Assembly (NCBI RefSeq): GCF_000182565.1
Contig: NW_015971537.1
Span: forward strand, 1,399,299 to 1,463,298
DNA from: Spizellomyces punctatus DAOM BR117
Taxonomy: Eukaryota > Chytridiomycota > Chytridiomycetes > Spizellomycetales > Spizellomycetaceae
Direction: 5' to 3'
Length of the DNA: 64,000 nucleotides
Under the pieces are notes generated by a model. The model was not told the origin of the DNA, searched no databases, and saw only the letters and a program-made list of their open reading frames with translations. Shown here in pieces: positions 49,322-61,232 of the stretch (position 1 is its first letter; the number at the start of each line of letters is the position of its first letter). The position numbers were made by a program, and so were the translations under genes.

Positions 49322-51582
49322 ATGTCATTAGCAGATGCGGCAGCTAAAATGACACTGAAAGAGAACGGTCGAGTAGTCTATGTTTGTGAGGTGCAAGGGC
49401 ACGACGTGGAGGGTAATGGTACGGAAAAAATGCCATTTCGCTCCGCGTTGCGGGCCTTCGAGAGCGTGAGCGGGAACGGGGAGATCATACTTCGCAAATC
49501 GCTAGAGGAGGGGTATCAGCCTTTGGGCAAGACAGCTTTGAAGAAGACGCAGAAGCTATACGAGACCAATCAGAAGAAGGCACAAAAAGCGGCGGAACGT
49601 GCCGCTCAGGATGCAGCCAACGCTGAGAAGAACGCAGCCGCTGAAGCGGCGCGTTTGGAAGCAGCACAGAAAGTAGTATTAGAAGAGGATAAGTCCTTGC
49701 CAGAAGCACAAAAGGCTGGTATTCCGAATTTCTGAGATCATGAGGTATATTATGGTTTCCGTTGACGCAAGATTCTATCCATTCCGCGTATTAGATCAAA
49801 ATACGAGACGCGACGGAGCACCGTGGGAAACGTATCAAGGTCTCCGGTTGGGTCCACCGACACCGTGTTCAAGGGAAAGATATAGCCTTTATTGTTCTTC
49901 GCGATGGGACTGGATTTTTGCAGTGTGTCCTAACAGGCAAACAGGTAAATTGTGGCTGGTGGGGCAAGTCAGACCCATAGTCTAATCTAGCTCCTTGCGT
50001 TAGTGTCACACATACGATGCAATCACTCTGACCATCGAATCTACGGTGGCGATTTATGGTGTTCTCCAAGTTGTCCCTGAAGGCAAAACCGTAAGATCGC
50101 ACAAGTGGTCCTCTCTTTATCGTACATGTTCTCAAGTTTGTTTATTCAGGCGCCTGGTGGGCATGAACTTCAAGCAGACTATTGGGAAGTTCTGGGCAAG
50201 GCGCCCGGTGGCGATGAAGCATTTGGTAACAGACTCAACACGGTAAGGTGTTTGTCTAAAGTGTTATATTTGATCAACCTTGTACGGGGCTAGCCAGTAC
50301 TGATGTTTGTTTGTTTCGCAGGAATCGAGTCCCGATATTCTATTGGATCAACGACACCTGGTCATTCGTGGAGAAACTGCGTCGAGCGTTTTGAAAATGC
50401 GCTCTCTCGTTCTCAAGGCATTCCGTGACTACTTTGACTCCCGGAACGTTGTTGAGGTAACACCACCCCTCATGGTGCAAACGCAGGTTGAAGGTGGCAG
50501 CACACTTTTTGACTTCCAGTACTATGGAGAAACGGTAACAGACCTTGACGCGCGTTGTATGGTTACTACGCAGCATTTACCGATCATCTATCTATTCTAG
50601 GCATATCTCACGCAATCATCTCAGCTGTACTTGGAAACATGCCTGGCATCTTTAGGTGACGTTTACTGTATGGCAGAATCCTTCCGCGCCGAAAAATCGC
50701 ACACTCGCCGTCACTTGTCAGAGTAAGTCATATGAATGTTTGCCCTATCACTGGCATGTCAGTTGACTTTTCTCCTGCGCTAGATACACACATTGCGAAG
50801 CTGAACTGTCTTTCATCAACTTCGAGGATCTACTGAACTTCATTGAAGATATGGTATGTCAGCTGTGGCAACGCTCCGGTCATATTATCAGTCGTGGCGC
50901 TCAATTCCTGTTTTTACAGATTGTCTCTGTTATGGAGCGTGTGACAAATGATCCACTGGGTAGCCAAATCCTGAAGGAGCTTAACCCAGATTTCAAAGCA
51001 CCGAAGAAACCTTTCCGACGGATGAACTACGCAGATGCCATCAAATGGCTGAACGAGCATGGCATCAAGAAGGACGTACTTGATGAGCAAGGCAATAAAA
51101 TTGGCGAGGCCGACTACGAATTTGGAGAGGACATTCCGGAGGCCCCTGAACGTCGTATGACTGACACAATTGGGGAACCTATCCTTCTCTGCAGATTCCC
51201 GACTGAGATCAAAAGTTTCTATATGAAACGGTGCCCGGAGAATCGCCAATTGACAGAAAGTGTTGATGTTCTGATGCCTAACGTCGGAGAAATTGTAGGC
51301 GGGAGTATGAGGATTACGAACTTTGAAGAACTCGCTGAAGGGTACAAGCGGGAAGGCATTGACCCCACCCCGTACTACTGGTATACCGATCAGCGCAAAT
51401 ATGGTACCTGCGAGCATGGCGGATTTGGCTTGGGTATAGAGCGGTTCCTTGCATGGCTGCTTAACCGATACACCGTCCGTGAGGTGAGTTGAACCCCGTA
51501 CACTAAGCATTTGGCATACAATTGACCTCTTCAATGGCAGGTGTGCTTGTACCCCCGTTTCATGGGCCGTTGTCAGCCATAG
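49322..51582 (+). CDS. DED81: Asparaginyl-tRNA synthetase, cytosolic
   Basis: ATG 49322 starts [20 protein letters not shown]. The fungal/animal N-terminal extension follows ([20 protein letters not shown], then a long Ala/Lys coiled coil). The anticodon-binding OB fold begins [20 protein letters not shown] and includes [19 protein letters not shown]. Class II motif 1 lies in [18 protein letters not shown], motif 2 in [28 protein letters not shown] (split across an intron), and motif 3 in [17 protein letters not shown]; the gene ends [13 protein letters not shown]. About ten exons. The first intron has to begin GCTGGT after AAG (LPEAQK/IKIRD), another GC-AG candidate. It charges tRNA-Asn in the cytosol. 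Confidence 0.93.
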
Positions 51583-51920
51583 ATTATCAAAGAATGACTC
51601 CTATATATTCAAAGAGCGTAAACAAAAGATCGTATCCTGCGCATATCGATAGATTGGCAGTGTATGTGATCCAATCAAGAGCAAAGATAGAGTAGCCCGT
51701 TACGGTGTGATGCATATGGTCATATGAGTTCTAGTAGTGACTACTGAGATAAATGGCAGGTTCTCGAATGACACTGAATAGTCGAATGCAAACAGAAGCG
51801 AAGCCAGCTATACTACGTCAACATCTAACCCTACATCTATGGACAATCCTATTCCTACCTAAAGCACCCGTCAGTCAATGAAAACCATTCCGAAACGTCT
51901 CTGTGACAGGTGAAAATCGC

Positions 51921-53561
51921 TCAATAGCGGTTAGATTGCAGTTGCCAATGACAAAGCCTCACCTGCATACCCCGGAACACTTCCATTCTCGCCATGCTCT
52001 TCCGCAATAATTCTTTCACCCCTTCCATTTCGATGCCCGCACGCTGCCATACAACAATGTCACGAAACCATCGAAACCATAGGTCAACCTCAGGCTGGTC
52101 TGCGTCTAATCTTTCGTATTGCTCTATTATTTCTGAAATGAGTTCGACCGTTTCTGAATTGATTCCTGATGGAGGAAAGATGCCCAAAGCCGTTTCTAGA
52201 AAAGCCCGAGTTGGAAAAGAGGTCACAATAATAGGTTGTTCCGGCATCGAGTGTGACATGGGTTGATGAAAAAGTAAGCGGACTGCTTGGAGTACTAGTG
52301 CTATCGAATCGGCGTCGGCAGGAGCTTTCGACTCTACGCCAATAGAAGGATGCTTAGCTTCCTTTTCAGCTGCCCGGACCACAAAATCCAAGTTTAAGTC
52401 TGTTGCTCCTGCAAATCCGCGATAGTACATCAGGGCATATTGATCCAGTAACCGCTGCGCCGATAGAGCCAAATATTGGGCTTCGAGGAACATGCATGTC
52501 GATAAACGATTCAACGTCATACGGCATTTCTCCAATACCCTGGATCTAGCTCCTCTAATAACGTCTGAACTGATTCCACGCCATATAGGTTGCCCTTCTC
52601 CCTCAAAAAATTCCAATAAGAGCGTACAGGCCCCTGTCAGCTGTGCAGGAGGAATGCCGACCTGATAAGTCAGCGTAGCTACATTCCGACAAGAGCGGAG
52701 GAGGTTTTGAAGTACAGTTTGCGTCAAAAGGCCTGCTGAATTGTTCATACCAAAGGACTCCTCAATCGCTTCAAGATTTGAACACCGGGCGCTCAAATCA
52801 AAGAAGAGCTGGTGTGCAGCTGCTCCTTCGCTACGTTCACGGTCTAGTACTACAAGCCGGAAGAGTGAAGTATATGCCGTGCGCAGCATCTCGCATCCGT
52901 TATTATTGTCACCACGAAGCGATCCGTTGATTGGCAGTGGGAAATGGATGCGACGAACAAACTCAGCGTAGGGCCATAGCGTTCTGTTGGCGCCTTGATT
53001 TATCAATGATAGGAAACAACGAGTGGATTCGACGGAGAGTAGATTGGGAGTGCGGTACAGGATCGGGATAGCACAGCGGTGCCATAAACGGCAGACAAGG
53101 GCGCACGTATGAATGTCACTCTGCTCAGGTAAGAACTTGAATATGTGGGGAAGGAGTTCGGGTGGCAAGACCGGGCTTCGTGGACTCTTGGAGGGGGGAA
53201 CCACCCCACTTTGTTTGCCGCTGTGCTTATCTTGTCTCAGGCTATCACAATTGGAATTTCTAGGAATGGAAGACTTCCAACTCTCTCCCTGCTTCACCAA
53301 CGCCAGGCGCTCAGCAATTCCCAACAACGCTGCCCACAAATTGGATTCTTTTGAACATTGTGGATGCGCTAGACACACCGTCAGTCCTCGGAAAACTACC
53401 AGCAGTCTATGCGAGGCCATTTCACCTGGCCTATGGAACACAGCAGAAAGTCGCCAGTCATCAGAGCCGATTCCATATTCTGCGGTTTCCAGAAGCCTGA
53501 GCCGGGACAAAACGCGGGGAGTTTCAGAAGTGCTACTGGGTCGAACGGGCATTGGGGGCAT
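51921..53561 (-). CDS. F-box protein of unknown target
   Basis: A single uninterrupted frame of 546 codons from ATG 53561 (MPPMPVRPSSTSETP). A clear F-box lies at about residues 130-175: PVLPPELLPHIFKFLPEQ, then THTC-like spacing into ALVCRLWHRCAIPILYRTP. After it come helical regions without obvious leucine-rich or WD repeats (ATLTYQVGIPPAQLTGACT, QAVRLLFHQPMSH, ISEIIEQYERLDADQPEVDL), ending CHWQLQSNRY. Presumably an SCF adaptor; substrate unknown. Lack of introns sets it apart from most neighbours. It is the second F-box gene in this window, and the two are not close copies of each other. Confidence 0.75.
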   Translation of the reverse strand: MPPMPVRPSSTSETPRVLSRLRLLETAEYGIGSDDWRLSAVFHRPGEMASHRLLVVFRGLTVCLAHPQCSKESNLWAALLGIAERLALVKQGESWKSSIPRNSNCDSLRQDKHSGKQSGVVPPSKSPRSPVLPPELLPHIFKFLPEQSDIHTCALVCRLWHRCAIPILYRTPNLLSVESTRCFLSLINQGANRTLWPYAEFVRRIHFPLPINGSLRGDNNNGCEMLRTAYTSLFRLVVLDRERSEGAAAHQLFFDLSARCSNLEAIEESFGMNNSAGLLTQTVLQNLLRSCRNVATLTYQVGIPPAQLTGACTLLLEFFEGEGQPIWRGISSDVIRGARSRVLEKCRMTLNRLSTCMFLEAQYLALSAQRLLDQYALMYYRGFAGATDLNLDFVVRAAEKEAKHPSIGVESKAPADADSIALVLQAVRLLFHQPMSHSMPEQPIIVTSFPTRAFLETALGIFPPSGINSETVELISEIIEQYERLDADQPEVDLWFRWFRDIVVWQRAGIEMEGVKELLRKSMARMEVFRGMQVRLCHWQLQSNRY

Positions 53562-53712
53562 ACCCGCATTATATCCTTAACTGCCCTTTTACTGTTCACG
53601 TCATGACTCTCAACTTTGTAGGAAACAGATGCCCATAATGTGGCCTAGGCTTTAACCGCTGTTGACCAGTGATGCGGCATCTGTGTTGAGTTCCGCTTAG
53701 GTCATCGTCCAG

Positions 53713-53718
53713 CACGTG
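53713..53718. promoter_or_regulatory. CACGTG upstream of the disordered orphan gene
   Basis: GCACGTGAA, 56 bp before ATG 53774. Confidence 0.4.
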
Positions 53719-53773
53719 AAATGGCTGGACAACGACGATCATTGTCCAACCTACTGCCCGCCCTTCGACAAAG

Positions 53774-54703
53774 ATGGAAGATGTGACAGTCATAGATGAA
53801 AGCATCCCTCAGACTCAATACCAAGATAGTGCTGATAATGTAGGAAAAGGCATAAAAGAACCTTGTCCGGAACGGCGGCGTACTGTCCAAAGACGGAAAC
53901 TCTCAAGCGGACGAGTGCGCGCATGCGAACGCAGAACATTCACACAAAGGCCAAAGCCCCCAGCTGAAGTTGACAAGGACAGTCCTCCGCCACTACCACC
54001 GCCACTACTGCCGCATCTTCTTAGCCAAGGTCAACCGTCACCAAGTCGATCCTCGACTTCTTTACACTTACCTATGTTCCGGCTGGCGACGAAGACGACT
54101 TCGACTGATACTGTCACCCGTGCAAACCTTCAGGGTTCATCATCAAGTCCACAAAATGGGATCAATCTGTACAAGCAATCAAGATTATCTCATAATGCAA
54201 TTCCAACACGTTCATCAATACCTTCCGAAGGGGAACGCGCACATGAAGTGCCCTCCGCAAAAAGCCCAAAAGCAGGCCAGTCGTTAAAGCAGAGGTCCGA
54301 AACACGATCTGCCATGCCACAGACGATGATCAAGTGTACCTCTGTAAATGCGACCATAGCGTTTCCAACAAAGATGCGAAATCCCCTTCTCCAGCGATTG
54401 ATCAAAAATCCCGCGGCTAGCCCCGTCGCGACGAAGAAACCCGATCCCCCAAAAGGCAAATCAGGATTGTGTGAGGACTTTGTCAGACGTGCGCCACTCT
54501 CCCCTGCCCGTCCAAATTGCCCTGGGAATCCATCCAGCATAACTGCTCCCGTAACCCCTGTATACCGCAAGACCAAGCTGATGGGGCTGGCGTTGGATGA
54601 GGCTTCAGATGACAAACGGCAACCAAAAAGGAAGCGATTGGAACTATGGCAAGCGGGAACCAATAGTACAAGGAAGGAAAAGGCGACCTTTCGACTCTTC
54701 TAG
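53774..54703 (+). CDS. Hypothetical basic, disordered protein
   Basis: A 309-codon open frame from ATG 53774 (MEDVTVIDESIPQTQYQDSA) with no introns. Composition is Ser/Pro/Lys/Arg rich, with a Pro run (PPPLPPPLLPHLL), an N-terminal basic patch (ERRRTVQRRKLSSGRVRACERR) and a C-terminal bipartite nuclear-signal-like stretch (DDKRQPKRKRLELW). No domain recognised. Repeated S/T-P sites suggest phosphorylation by proline-directed kinases. A CACGTG box lies 56 bp upstream of the ATG, which supports it being a real transcribed gene. Likely nuclear, function unknown. Confidence 0.55.
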   Translation: MEDVTVIDESIPQTQYQDSADNVGKGIKEPCPERRRTVQRRKLSSGRVRACERRTFTQRPKPPAEVDKDSPPPLPPPLLPHLLSQGQPSPSRSSTSLHLPMFRLATKTTSTDTVTRANLQGSSSSPQNGINLYKQSRLSHNAIPTRSSIPSEGERAHEVPSAKSPKAGQSLKQRSETRSAMPQTMIKCTSVNATIAFPTKMRNPLLQRLIKNPAASPVATKKPDPPKGKSGLCEDFVRRAPLSPARPNCPGNPSSITAPVTPVYRKTKLMGLALDEASDDKRQPKRKRLELWQAGTNSTRKEKATFRLF

Positions 54704-54901
54704 TGATTGTTCATCTTTTGTAAATAGTAGATCTAGTTTCATCTGGATGGTGAACTCAATCTTGGTTTATCAGTATACCAAATAGAAAATATGGCCGCGA
54801 TGCATCGGTCCATCCAATAAACATATAAAGTCGTGCACAAGCACAGTAAATTATTCGCATCAATTAATAACACTGCAAACTACGCCCCGAAAAATGGGTT
54901 A

Positions 54902-56023
54902 CTACATGATATTGCATTCCTGACCTCCAGGCCCCCCAGGAAGCTTGGGCATCCCATCCGCTCCAATTTCGAGACCAGGGGCAAGTTCCTGGAGTATTTC
55001 ATCTGGTGGGTTGCCGCACTCTTGCATCTGCCAAAGAAGTAAGTTTCAATGCTGACTGATTGCCAAGCTTCCTATCACCCACCTTTTGCATCAGATCGGC
55101 AACTCTCTTCCCATCCTCTTCACTCGTCTCTGCCGTTGTTGAGGCATCGTAAATATGAACAATTTCCACGATATATTCGTGCTGCCTTCTATATTTCTCC
55201 ATTTCCTCCTGTGAAAGCTTCGATTCGTTTGCTGCCAACCATTGGGGATACTGCAACGACACAATTAGCTTAATTCCAGAAACCTTCTCGACGACCCCTT
55301 TTCAGCTCACCTTCGTTGCCAAATCCTTCATTGGTTCATACAAAAGCTCCTTAGACATGAGCTGGTCCATTAATCCGCCAAACATGCCATCAAAGTCGCC
55401 TGAGCTCATCATCCCTTCTAATTCTTTCATCATCTGCTCCATTGCCTCCTCACTCATGCCTCCGGTAAGCGATGCCAGCTTTGCATCTTCTGCGACCTGT
55501 TGCTCAACCTTATCGGAACTATCTCGTAGTTTGTGCATAGTTTGTGCAATTGTCTCTTGGAAGGATTTTTGTTGGGTTGGTTTTGGTGCTGGCGTTCTTT
55601 CGGGGTTTAGTGCATCTCGCGATGACGATGGTTGTTGTTGACTGCTTTGCCCTGGCTCAGAGGCCACCTGTAGCTCCTTGAAGGTATCTAGCAGTTTGGA
55701 CATGGCATTGTTTATTTCGGGATTTGCGGCCTCTCCTTCTTCCCCAAAGCTCTCCTTAAAAAGCTGCTCCATATTTGAAGCAAGCTGTCGCGCAAAGTCG
55801 TCATCGAATCCCGTATCCGCGATAGCACTGGAACTGACTGAGGTTGAGGACACTGCAGGCTGGACGGGTGGTGGAGGAGCGGTGAAATCGTCCAGGACAT
55901 CTTTGTTGTAAACAGAGTCAGGTGCCTCCTAGAGGCTGCCTAATTTGCCCATGTAAATCGCAGAATCTTACCGTCCAGATACGAATCAAGGTCGTCTACG
56001 TTGTCGGTCGGTTTCGCTGCCAT
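54902..56023 (-). CDS. PEX19: Peroxin 19, peroxisomal membrane-protein chaperone
   Basis: Starts at ATG 56023 (MAAKPTDNVDDLDSYLD), with an acidic Pex3-binding-type N-terminus. Then come VLDDFTAPPPPVQPAV and the alpha-helical core FDDDFARQLASNMEQLFKES, KSFQETIAQTMHKLRDSSDK, SEEAMEQMMKELEGMMSS, and LMDQLMSKELLYEPMKDLATK. YPQWLAANESKLSQEEMEKY follows, and the last exon MQECGNPPDEILQELAPGLE..GADGMPKL ends CNIM, a CaaX farnesylation box typical of Pex19. The protein imports peroxisomal membrane proteins. The junction between the first two coding exons does not keep phase with the visible splice sites: one base too many before EAPDSVYNKD. Confidence 0.93.
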
Positions 56024-56823
56024 TTTCTCACTTTGTAGGCCACGATCCGGACGGGTTTGCAGATGCCTTCCACACGTTGACACATCAATTTGGCCGTGCT
56101 GTTGCCATGGCGATCTGATGATCATGATCTTGGGGTCGAGGCCGCATTCCTTCCCATCCATTCCTTCCACAACGATGCTAATGGTGAGTCGTGCGAGGTC
56201 CAAGTTGTCGAGCTGTACTGAGATGTGCTGTGATGAATTACTTGGCGTGTCATCCGAGGCTTTCCGCACCCTGTCCTTCGGGACAGGTACTCAGTTACGC
56301 GGCTAGTCGATGAGGGGCGCGCAGGGGAACTGAGCATGTTTTCACAACGTCGATTTGGATTGAAATAGGGATTAGCGAATGAAATGGGTCTAGAGCTGAC
56401 ATCTTTCCGTCGTTTTCTTTCAATTTTCTTGCTACAGAGGCCTACAAGTACCAGTTTTAGAACTCAGTTGACGCAGAGAGACGCATGTACCAGTCAATGC
56501 AAGGACAGGTAAGAAGGTAAAACTTCGATGTTGAAGACGATTCATCCGCTATGCGACACAGCAAGAATGGGGTATTGATCAGCCTAGAGAGCAATTTGTG
56601 GCAACAAAGCTGATTAGTCCACCATTGGTTTGGGGCTGTTATTCCTAGAAGATAGACGTAGTCAATCCGTTTGTGATGTATGGCGACCTACTAGATATCA
56701 ATAATACATGAGCTAGTTCACAAAAGAGAAGCAAATGAGGTCTCTGAGATCAGCAAACGCGAGGTTCACAAAACCAGCTAGGAGGTGATCTCTTGAAATT
56801 TCACAACCAATCCACATGCCGCC
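56024..56823. other. Intergenic between PEX19 and TFB4
   Basis: About 800 bp, the divergent upstream region of PEX19 and TFB4. Frames on either strand are short and resemble no family. Nothing else stands out. Confidence 0.4.
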
Positions 56824-58104
56824 ATGACATCCGAAGGTTAGATCCCTGTTGCCTATTTGTCAAAGGTCAACTCCTTAACTGTCCCTCTATAGAGAGCATA
56901 AACCTTCTTGCCGTCGTCATTGACACAAACCCAATAGCATGGGCAACCGCGGCGCAAGACTCTCGGTGCCCGCTAGACTTTGGTCGAGTCCTAGAGCAAT
57001 TGCTTATTTTCATCAACGCCCACCTCGCCTTGCGGTTCGACAACGAGTTGGTGGTAATCGCCAGTCATACAAACCAGAGGTTCGTTGAGCAGTTTGCCGA
57101 AATCTCGTCTTTCGTTGCTCACTTTTGGCTCCCACACAGTCTCTTTCTTTACCCTCCACAACTGTCTGATACAGACCAACCACCAGATGCTTCTTCCAAA
57201 CCGGCCAATACATATAAGCAATTTTTCGATGTCAATCAAGCAGTCATTAAAACCTTGAAGGATTTAATTACCGAAAGCAAATCGCCCGAAGACGTTGATG
57301 GTATGGTTTGCTTGATATTATTATTATCATTCGTGAATGCTCACAGTTGCATGCACATAGATAAATCGATGCTTGCTGGTTCCCTCTCCCTAGCACAAAC
57401 ATGTATGTCTATCATTTGTCTTGTATGCCGAGCGTGAACCACATATGCAAACAAACCATTCTAAGATATCAATCGAATACGGCGAGCAAATGATCCAACG
57501 CCATTACAATCCCGAATCTTGATACTATCCGTCTCTCCTGACCTACCGTCTCAGTACGTCGCAACTATGAACTGCATATTTGCTGCTCAGAGAGTGGTAA
57601 GTGAAGGTCTTTCCAATAACTGCCCGACACGACAGTAACTTCATGAAATGCAGGGTACACGAATAGACGTTTGTCGCTTTCGTGGGAAGCACTATGGGGA
57701 GGAATCGGTGTTCCTTCCTCAAGCATGTCATCTCACAGGTGGACTTTACATGGAAATACCAGAAGCTGAAAACTTGCTTCAATACTTGCTGGTAAGTGCC
57801 CAAATGGGGAATTACGCTATCTGTCTCCATTCGTAACAGATCTCTTGCAGTATGCTTTTCTACCTGACCCGTATATGCGATCCGTCCTTTGTCTACCGGA
57901 AAAAGATCAAGTCGATTTTCGGGCTGCTTGCTTCTGTCATAAGACTGTGGTCGATGTCGGCTATGTATGCTCCGTATGTTTATCAAGTAAGGATTGCGAT
58001 GTACCACTATCAGCCAACGTGTGATCAATGACCAGTCGATCTTAGTTTTTTGTAGTGTTTCCAAACAATGTCCTACATGCCAGACGCAATTCGGTGGGCA
58101 ATAA
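56824..58104 (+). CDS. TFB4: TFIIH subunit Tfb4 (p34)
   Basis: The first exon is only 13 bases (56824-56836, MTSE), spliced to 56893 giving MTSEESINLLAVVIDTNP. This exactly matches the Tfb4 start before its von Willebrand A-like domain. Later blocks: FGRVLEQLLIFINAHLALRF, DKSMLAGSLSLAQTYINRI, SRILILSVSPDLPSQYVATMN, GTRIDVCRFRGKHYGEESVF, CHLTGGLYMEI, then DPYMRSVLCLPEKDQVDFRA. The C-terminal C4 zinc finger (CFCHKTVVDVGYVCSVCLSI, then CPTCQTQF) ends at 58104. Seven exons. Part of the TFIIH core in transcription initiation and nucleotide excision repair. Confidence 0.94.
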
Positions 58105-58365
58105 CTGTTCATTCCTAAGATATACTGCCGCCAAATGGCCTTCTACATGATCATCATATGTCAATAGAGGTAACAAATATAATGCGCGATTCAGCTTCTA
58201 AAAGCTCCTTATGAACTGGATCAATACCATGTGTTGTGCAACACCTCCCGCTGCTGCGACAGTTGCGGAACCAACTGCTCTTCACCAGTAGCGGCTGAGA
58301 GCCGATGAACACGACTCAGTTCAACTACTTAAAATTGGACATGCGTATATTACAAATGATCGAAG

Positions 58366-61038
58366 CTAGTGTTCGGACCCAGTAGGGCACTTGCAACCGA
58401 AGTGATTTCTACCATCCATCCCGCAACGTATTAAACCAATATAGACATCAGTTACCCTTTCCAGACAGGAGACTCCTTCAGTTGCTACATTACGACGCTC
58501 ATTAGTATGTAAGGGTAAGGATAAAGAAAATGATCTTTGCCTTACCCATCGGCCAGTACTTGTTTTTACAGTTGCAAGCTCGTGCATAATTTTCATGTAG
58601 GTGGTTAGAGGAACCTCTTTCCCTAAAGCCACTCGAGTAGCCTCAATAGCATCCTTCTTCTGAACGATGTCTTGCCGCCGGAAAAGATCCATGATGATGG
58701 GCCGATACTTTATAAACATGTCAGAAAAATACCTAATGCCGCAAAAGGGTCGCTGGAGCATACCGGATCAACTACGGGGTTGTTAAGCACTTTCCGGACC
58801 CAGTTTCCTTTGATTTCGGTGCATAACTCCTGCACAGCGTCACCGATTGCTTGAGGGCTTGCAGTTACGAGTAAGTTACCTTGCACATCTGTAAGTACTC
58901 TGTTAGATGGTAAATAAGAATCTCGCGTAAATAAAAGGCTATACCTGATTCCTTAGCGCGGGCATACACTGCTTTCGTGATGTACTCCAAAGAAAGCAGG
59001 TGATGTGCAGATAATAGGTGCCCAATGAAATGCTTAAGTTGGTCCTCCACTGTACCCAACTCCATTGGCATGTCTGATTATTCGTCAGATCAGCTTTAAT
59101 GCGTGGTTCTTGGCACGGCTTTCCCAGTCACCCTTACCTTTAGCTATTGACTTTCCATTCATGATGACGCCCTTTCCCGCTTTGAATGGGGCAGTTCCAG
59201 AGCTGAGTACCTGCTGGGCTCTGCATTGCTGGGCGTAAACACCTGAGCTGTAGCGTCCCCCACTGCACACACTAACCTCACTGCCTCTTCTTGCACGACA
59301 GACGCTTGTTCCATTACAAGAGCCTGGTACCTGTCAAAAGGAAGACGTGTCTGAATTTAGTTTCCTTCTAGAAACATCATTATCATTCACGCAATTCCTA
59401 CCGCATCAAGAAGTTCTCATCAATCCCTACTTTCAACGACCATCCCTTGGAAGGCTCCAACACCGCAATCTCCGAAAGCATACTAGTAGCCATCGCGCCG
59501 GGTAATCTCGTAGCTTCAGCAAACTCGCTACGACTGACATGTGACGAAAGCTGGAACATGTACAAGAGCCATCGCCGAGCTTCCAAGGCACGTCCACTAT
59601 ATAGCAGCTCACTATGCCACAGGTCAGCGGAGCTTCTCCAGATGGAGTTGGCCATTAACGCTCACCTTCGGACGATCCATGTACCTCTCACCAACACAGC
59701 CGCTTGACTCAATGCCTGTAATGCATCTGTTTCGTCAAAAGAATCTCCTAGCAACTCCATGACTGTGCTAAACTGAACGATATGGGCTGTTCCGTACATT
59801 GAGGTCATATTCATATGGATGGACCTAACTCATCAACGCACCATTCATAAGAAGCGCTTTCATCTTGTCTTTGAGAGGAAGTAGGCCAATTTCTTTAAGT
59901 GTGAAGCCCTGCTTCAGCTGTACATCCTGCTGGTCCAATCTGTCCAGCAGATTTTAACCGTAGTGGCGGCATCGTTCATATGATTATCAAAACTAACCTG
60001 ATTGCAGTGATACTTGGGTTGATTTCGTCCAGATACTCTTTACCGGTTCCAACGAAGTCCACATCGGAGGGCGACAAGGAATACAACTTGCTGACCATCA
60101 AACGAGATTCCTCGGACTAGTTGATTGTCAGAAATGGATCAAATGACGCGGACCGACACAGCGCCTAACAGTGCGCACCTGTGAGTGATGGATTGATAAT
60201 GGCAGCCAGGGTTCTTCCTCCGCTTTCCTCTGCAGCTCCGCCTGAGCGGCCTTTCTGATGGCATCCTTATCATCCGGTCCTTTGATCACGACCTGACAAC
60301 TGTTATCATGAACCTGCGTGCTGACAGCAAGTCCGGTGCACCCGACTTACCGAAAGCACCTTCGCCTCTTCCTCGTACTCTGGATTTGCCCTCTTATTAG
60401 CTTCAAGAGAATCTTCTTCATATCGCTTGGCTTGCTTTTCTGCAATTTTATCAATGTAGAATAGACTGGGTCGTAATTGTAAAGAGGTTGCGATTGGTGT
60501 CAGGTGAAGTTCGTCTGCAGAACAAATAAATCCATCAGCCTTCTTCTCTAAGTATATGGACGCCAGCATATTGCTGTGTACCATTTCTAATTAGGCCAAT
60601 CATGTAGTTTGCATGAGAGGGCAATATTGATGAGCTTAAGGTTTGTTTATCGAGTAGTTTTGCGGGTGTGCCATCATCATAATCAAAGACCCCTCGAATT
60701 GGAGCATTATCGGTGCCCTGTCCTAGCTCCTCTCCTCGCTCTCGGTTGTAAAACGCACTCCTCGTCTGCAATGGTATCTCAAGCTCGAACCGCTTCGTTT
60801 TCGGCTTTATTCTTCCAGTCGACGGTCGTGTCTCTTCATCGAAAGCGTGTGGTCGTGTAGGATACTGGAAAAGGTACAAGGAGTCCGCCAATGCTTGGGA
60901 AAAGTATACATCCACTTCTTTTACAATCTCGTCCTCCTCTTCGTCCTCCTCGTCCTCCCCTTCTGCATCAGCTTCATTTTCTAGATCCATCCCATCCTCC
61001 TCATAGTCTGCCAGCTGCTGGGGATCGAATAGCTCCAT
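58366..61038 (-). CDS. RPC37: RNA polymerase III subunit RPC5/RPC37 (POLR3E), long form
   Basis: Begins at ATG 61038 (MELFDPQQLADYEEDGMDLE) with an acidic leader. The dimerisation module follows: KEVDVYFSQALADSLYLFQYPTR, RIKPKTKRFELEIPL, LLDKQTLSSSILPSHANYM, ADELHLTPIATSLQLRPSLFYIDK. Further minus-strand exons downstream continue the animal-like extension: HIVQFSTVMELLGDSFDETDAL, RRWLLYMFQLSSHVSRSEFAEATRLPGA, MELGTVEDQLKHFIGHLLS, VQELCTEIKGNWV, and KYRPIIMDLFRRQDIVQKKDAIEATR. The last recognisable block is the C-terminal winged-helix-like HELATVKTSTGRW near 58545; the end given follows the open frame. Yeast Rpc37 stops after the first module. Confidence 0.86.
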
Positions 61039-61232
61039 GAAATGTTCACCTCAACGCCGACGACTCAAGGAGGATTTGTCTCCACAAATCGGAAAGGAAA
61101 TGTAGGCAACTGTGAGATCTAATGGTTGAGACCTATCGGTAATACCATGGCAACAAGCTGTATCCCATCAAGGCTTACCCAAGCAAGCAGACCCAAAGAC
61201 CGCAATATCCTCGGCTCAGCTCTTGGACCTCC

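Noticed and set aside
57543-58112. 189-codon minus-strand frame opposite TFB4
   Set aside because: The plus strand carries all conserved TFB4 blocks with proper splice sites.
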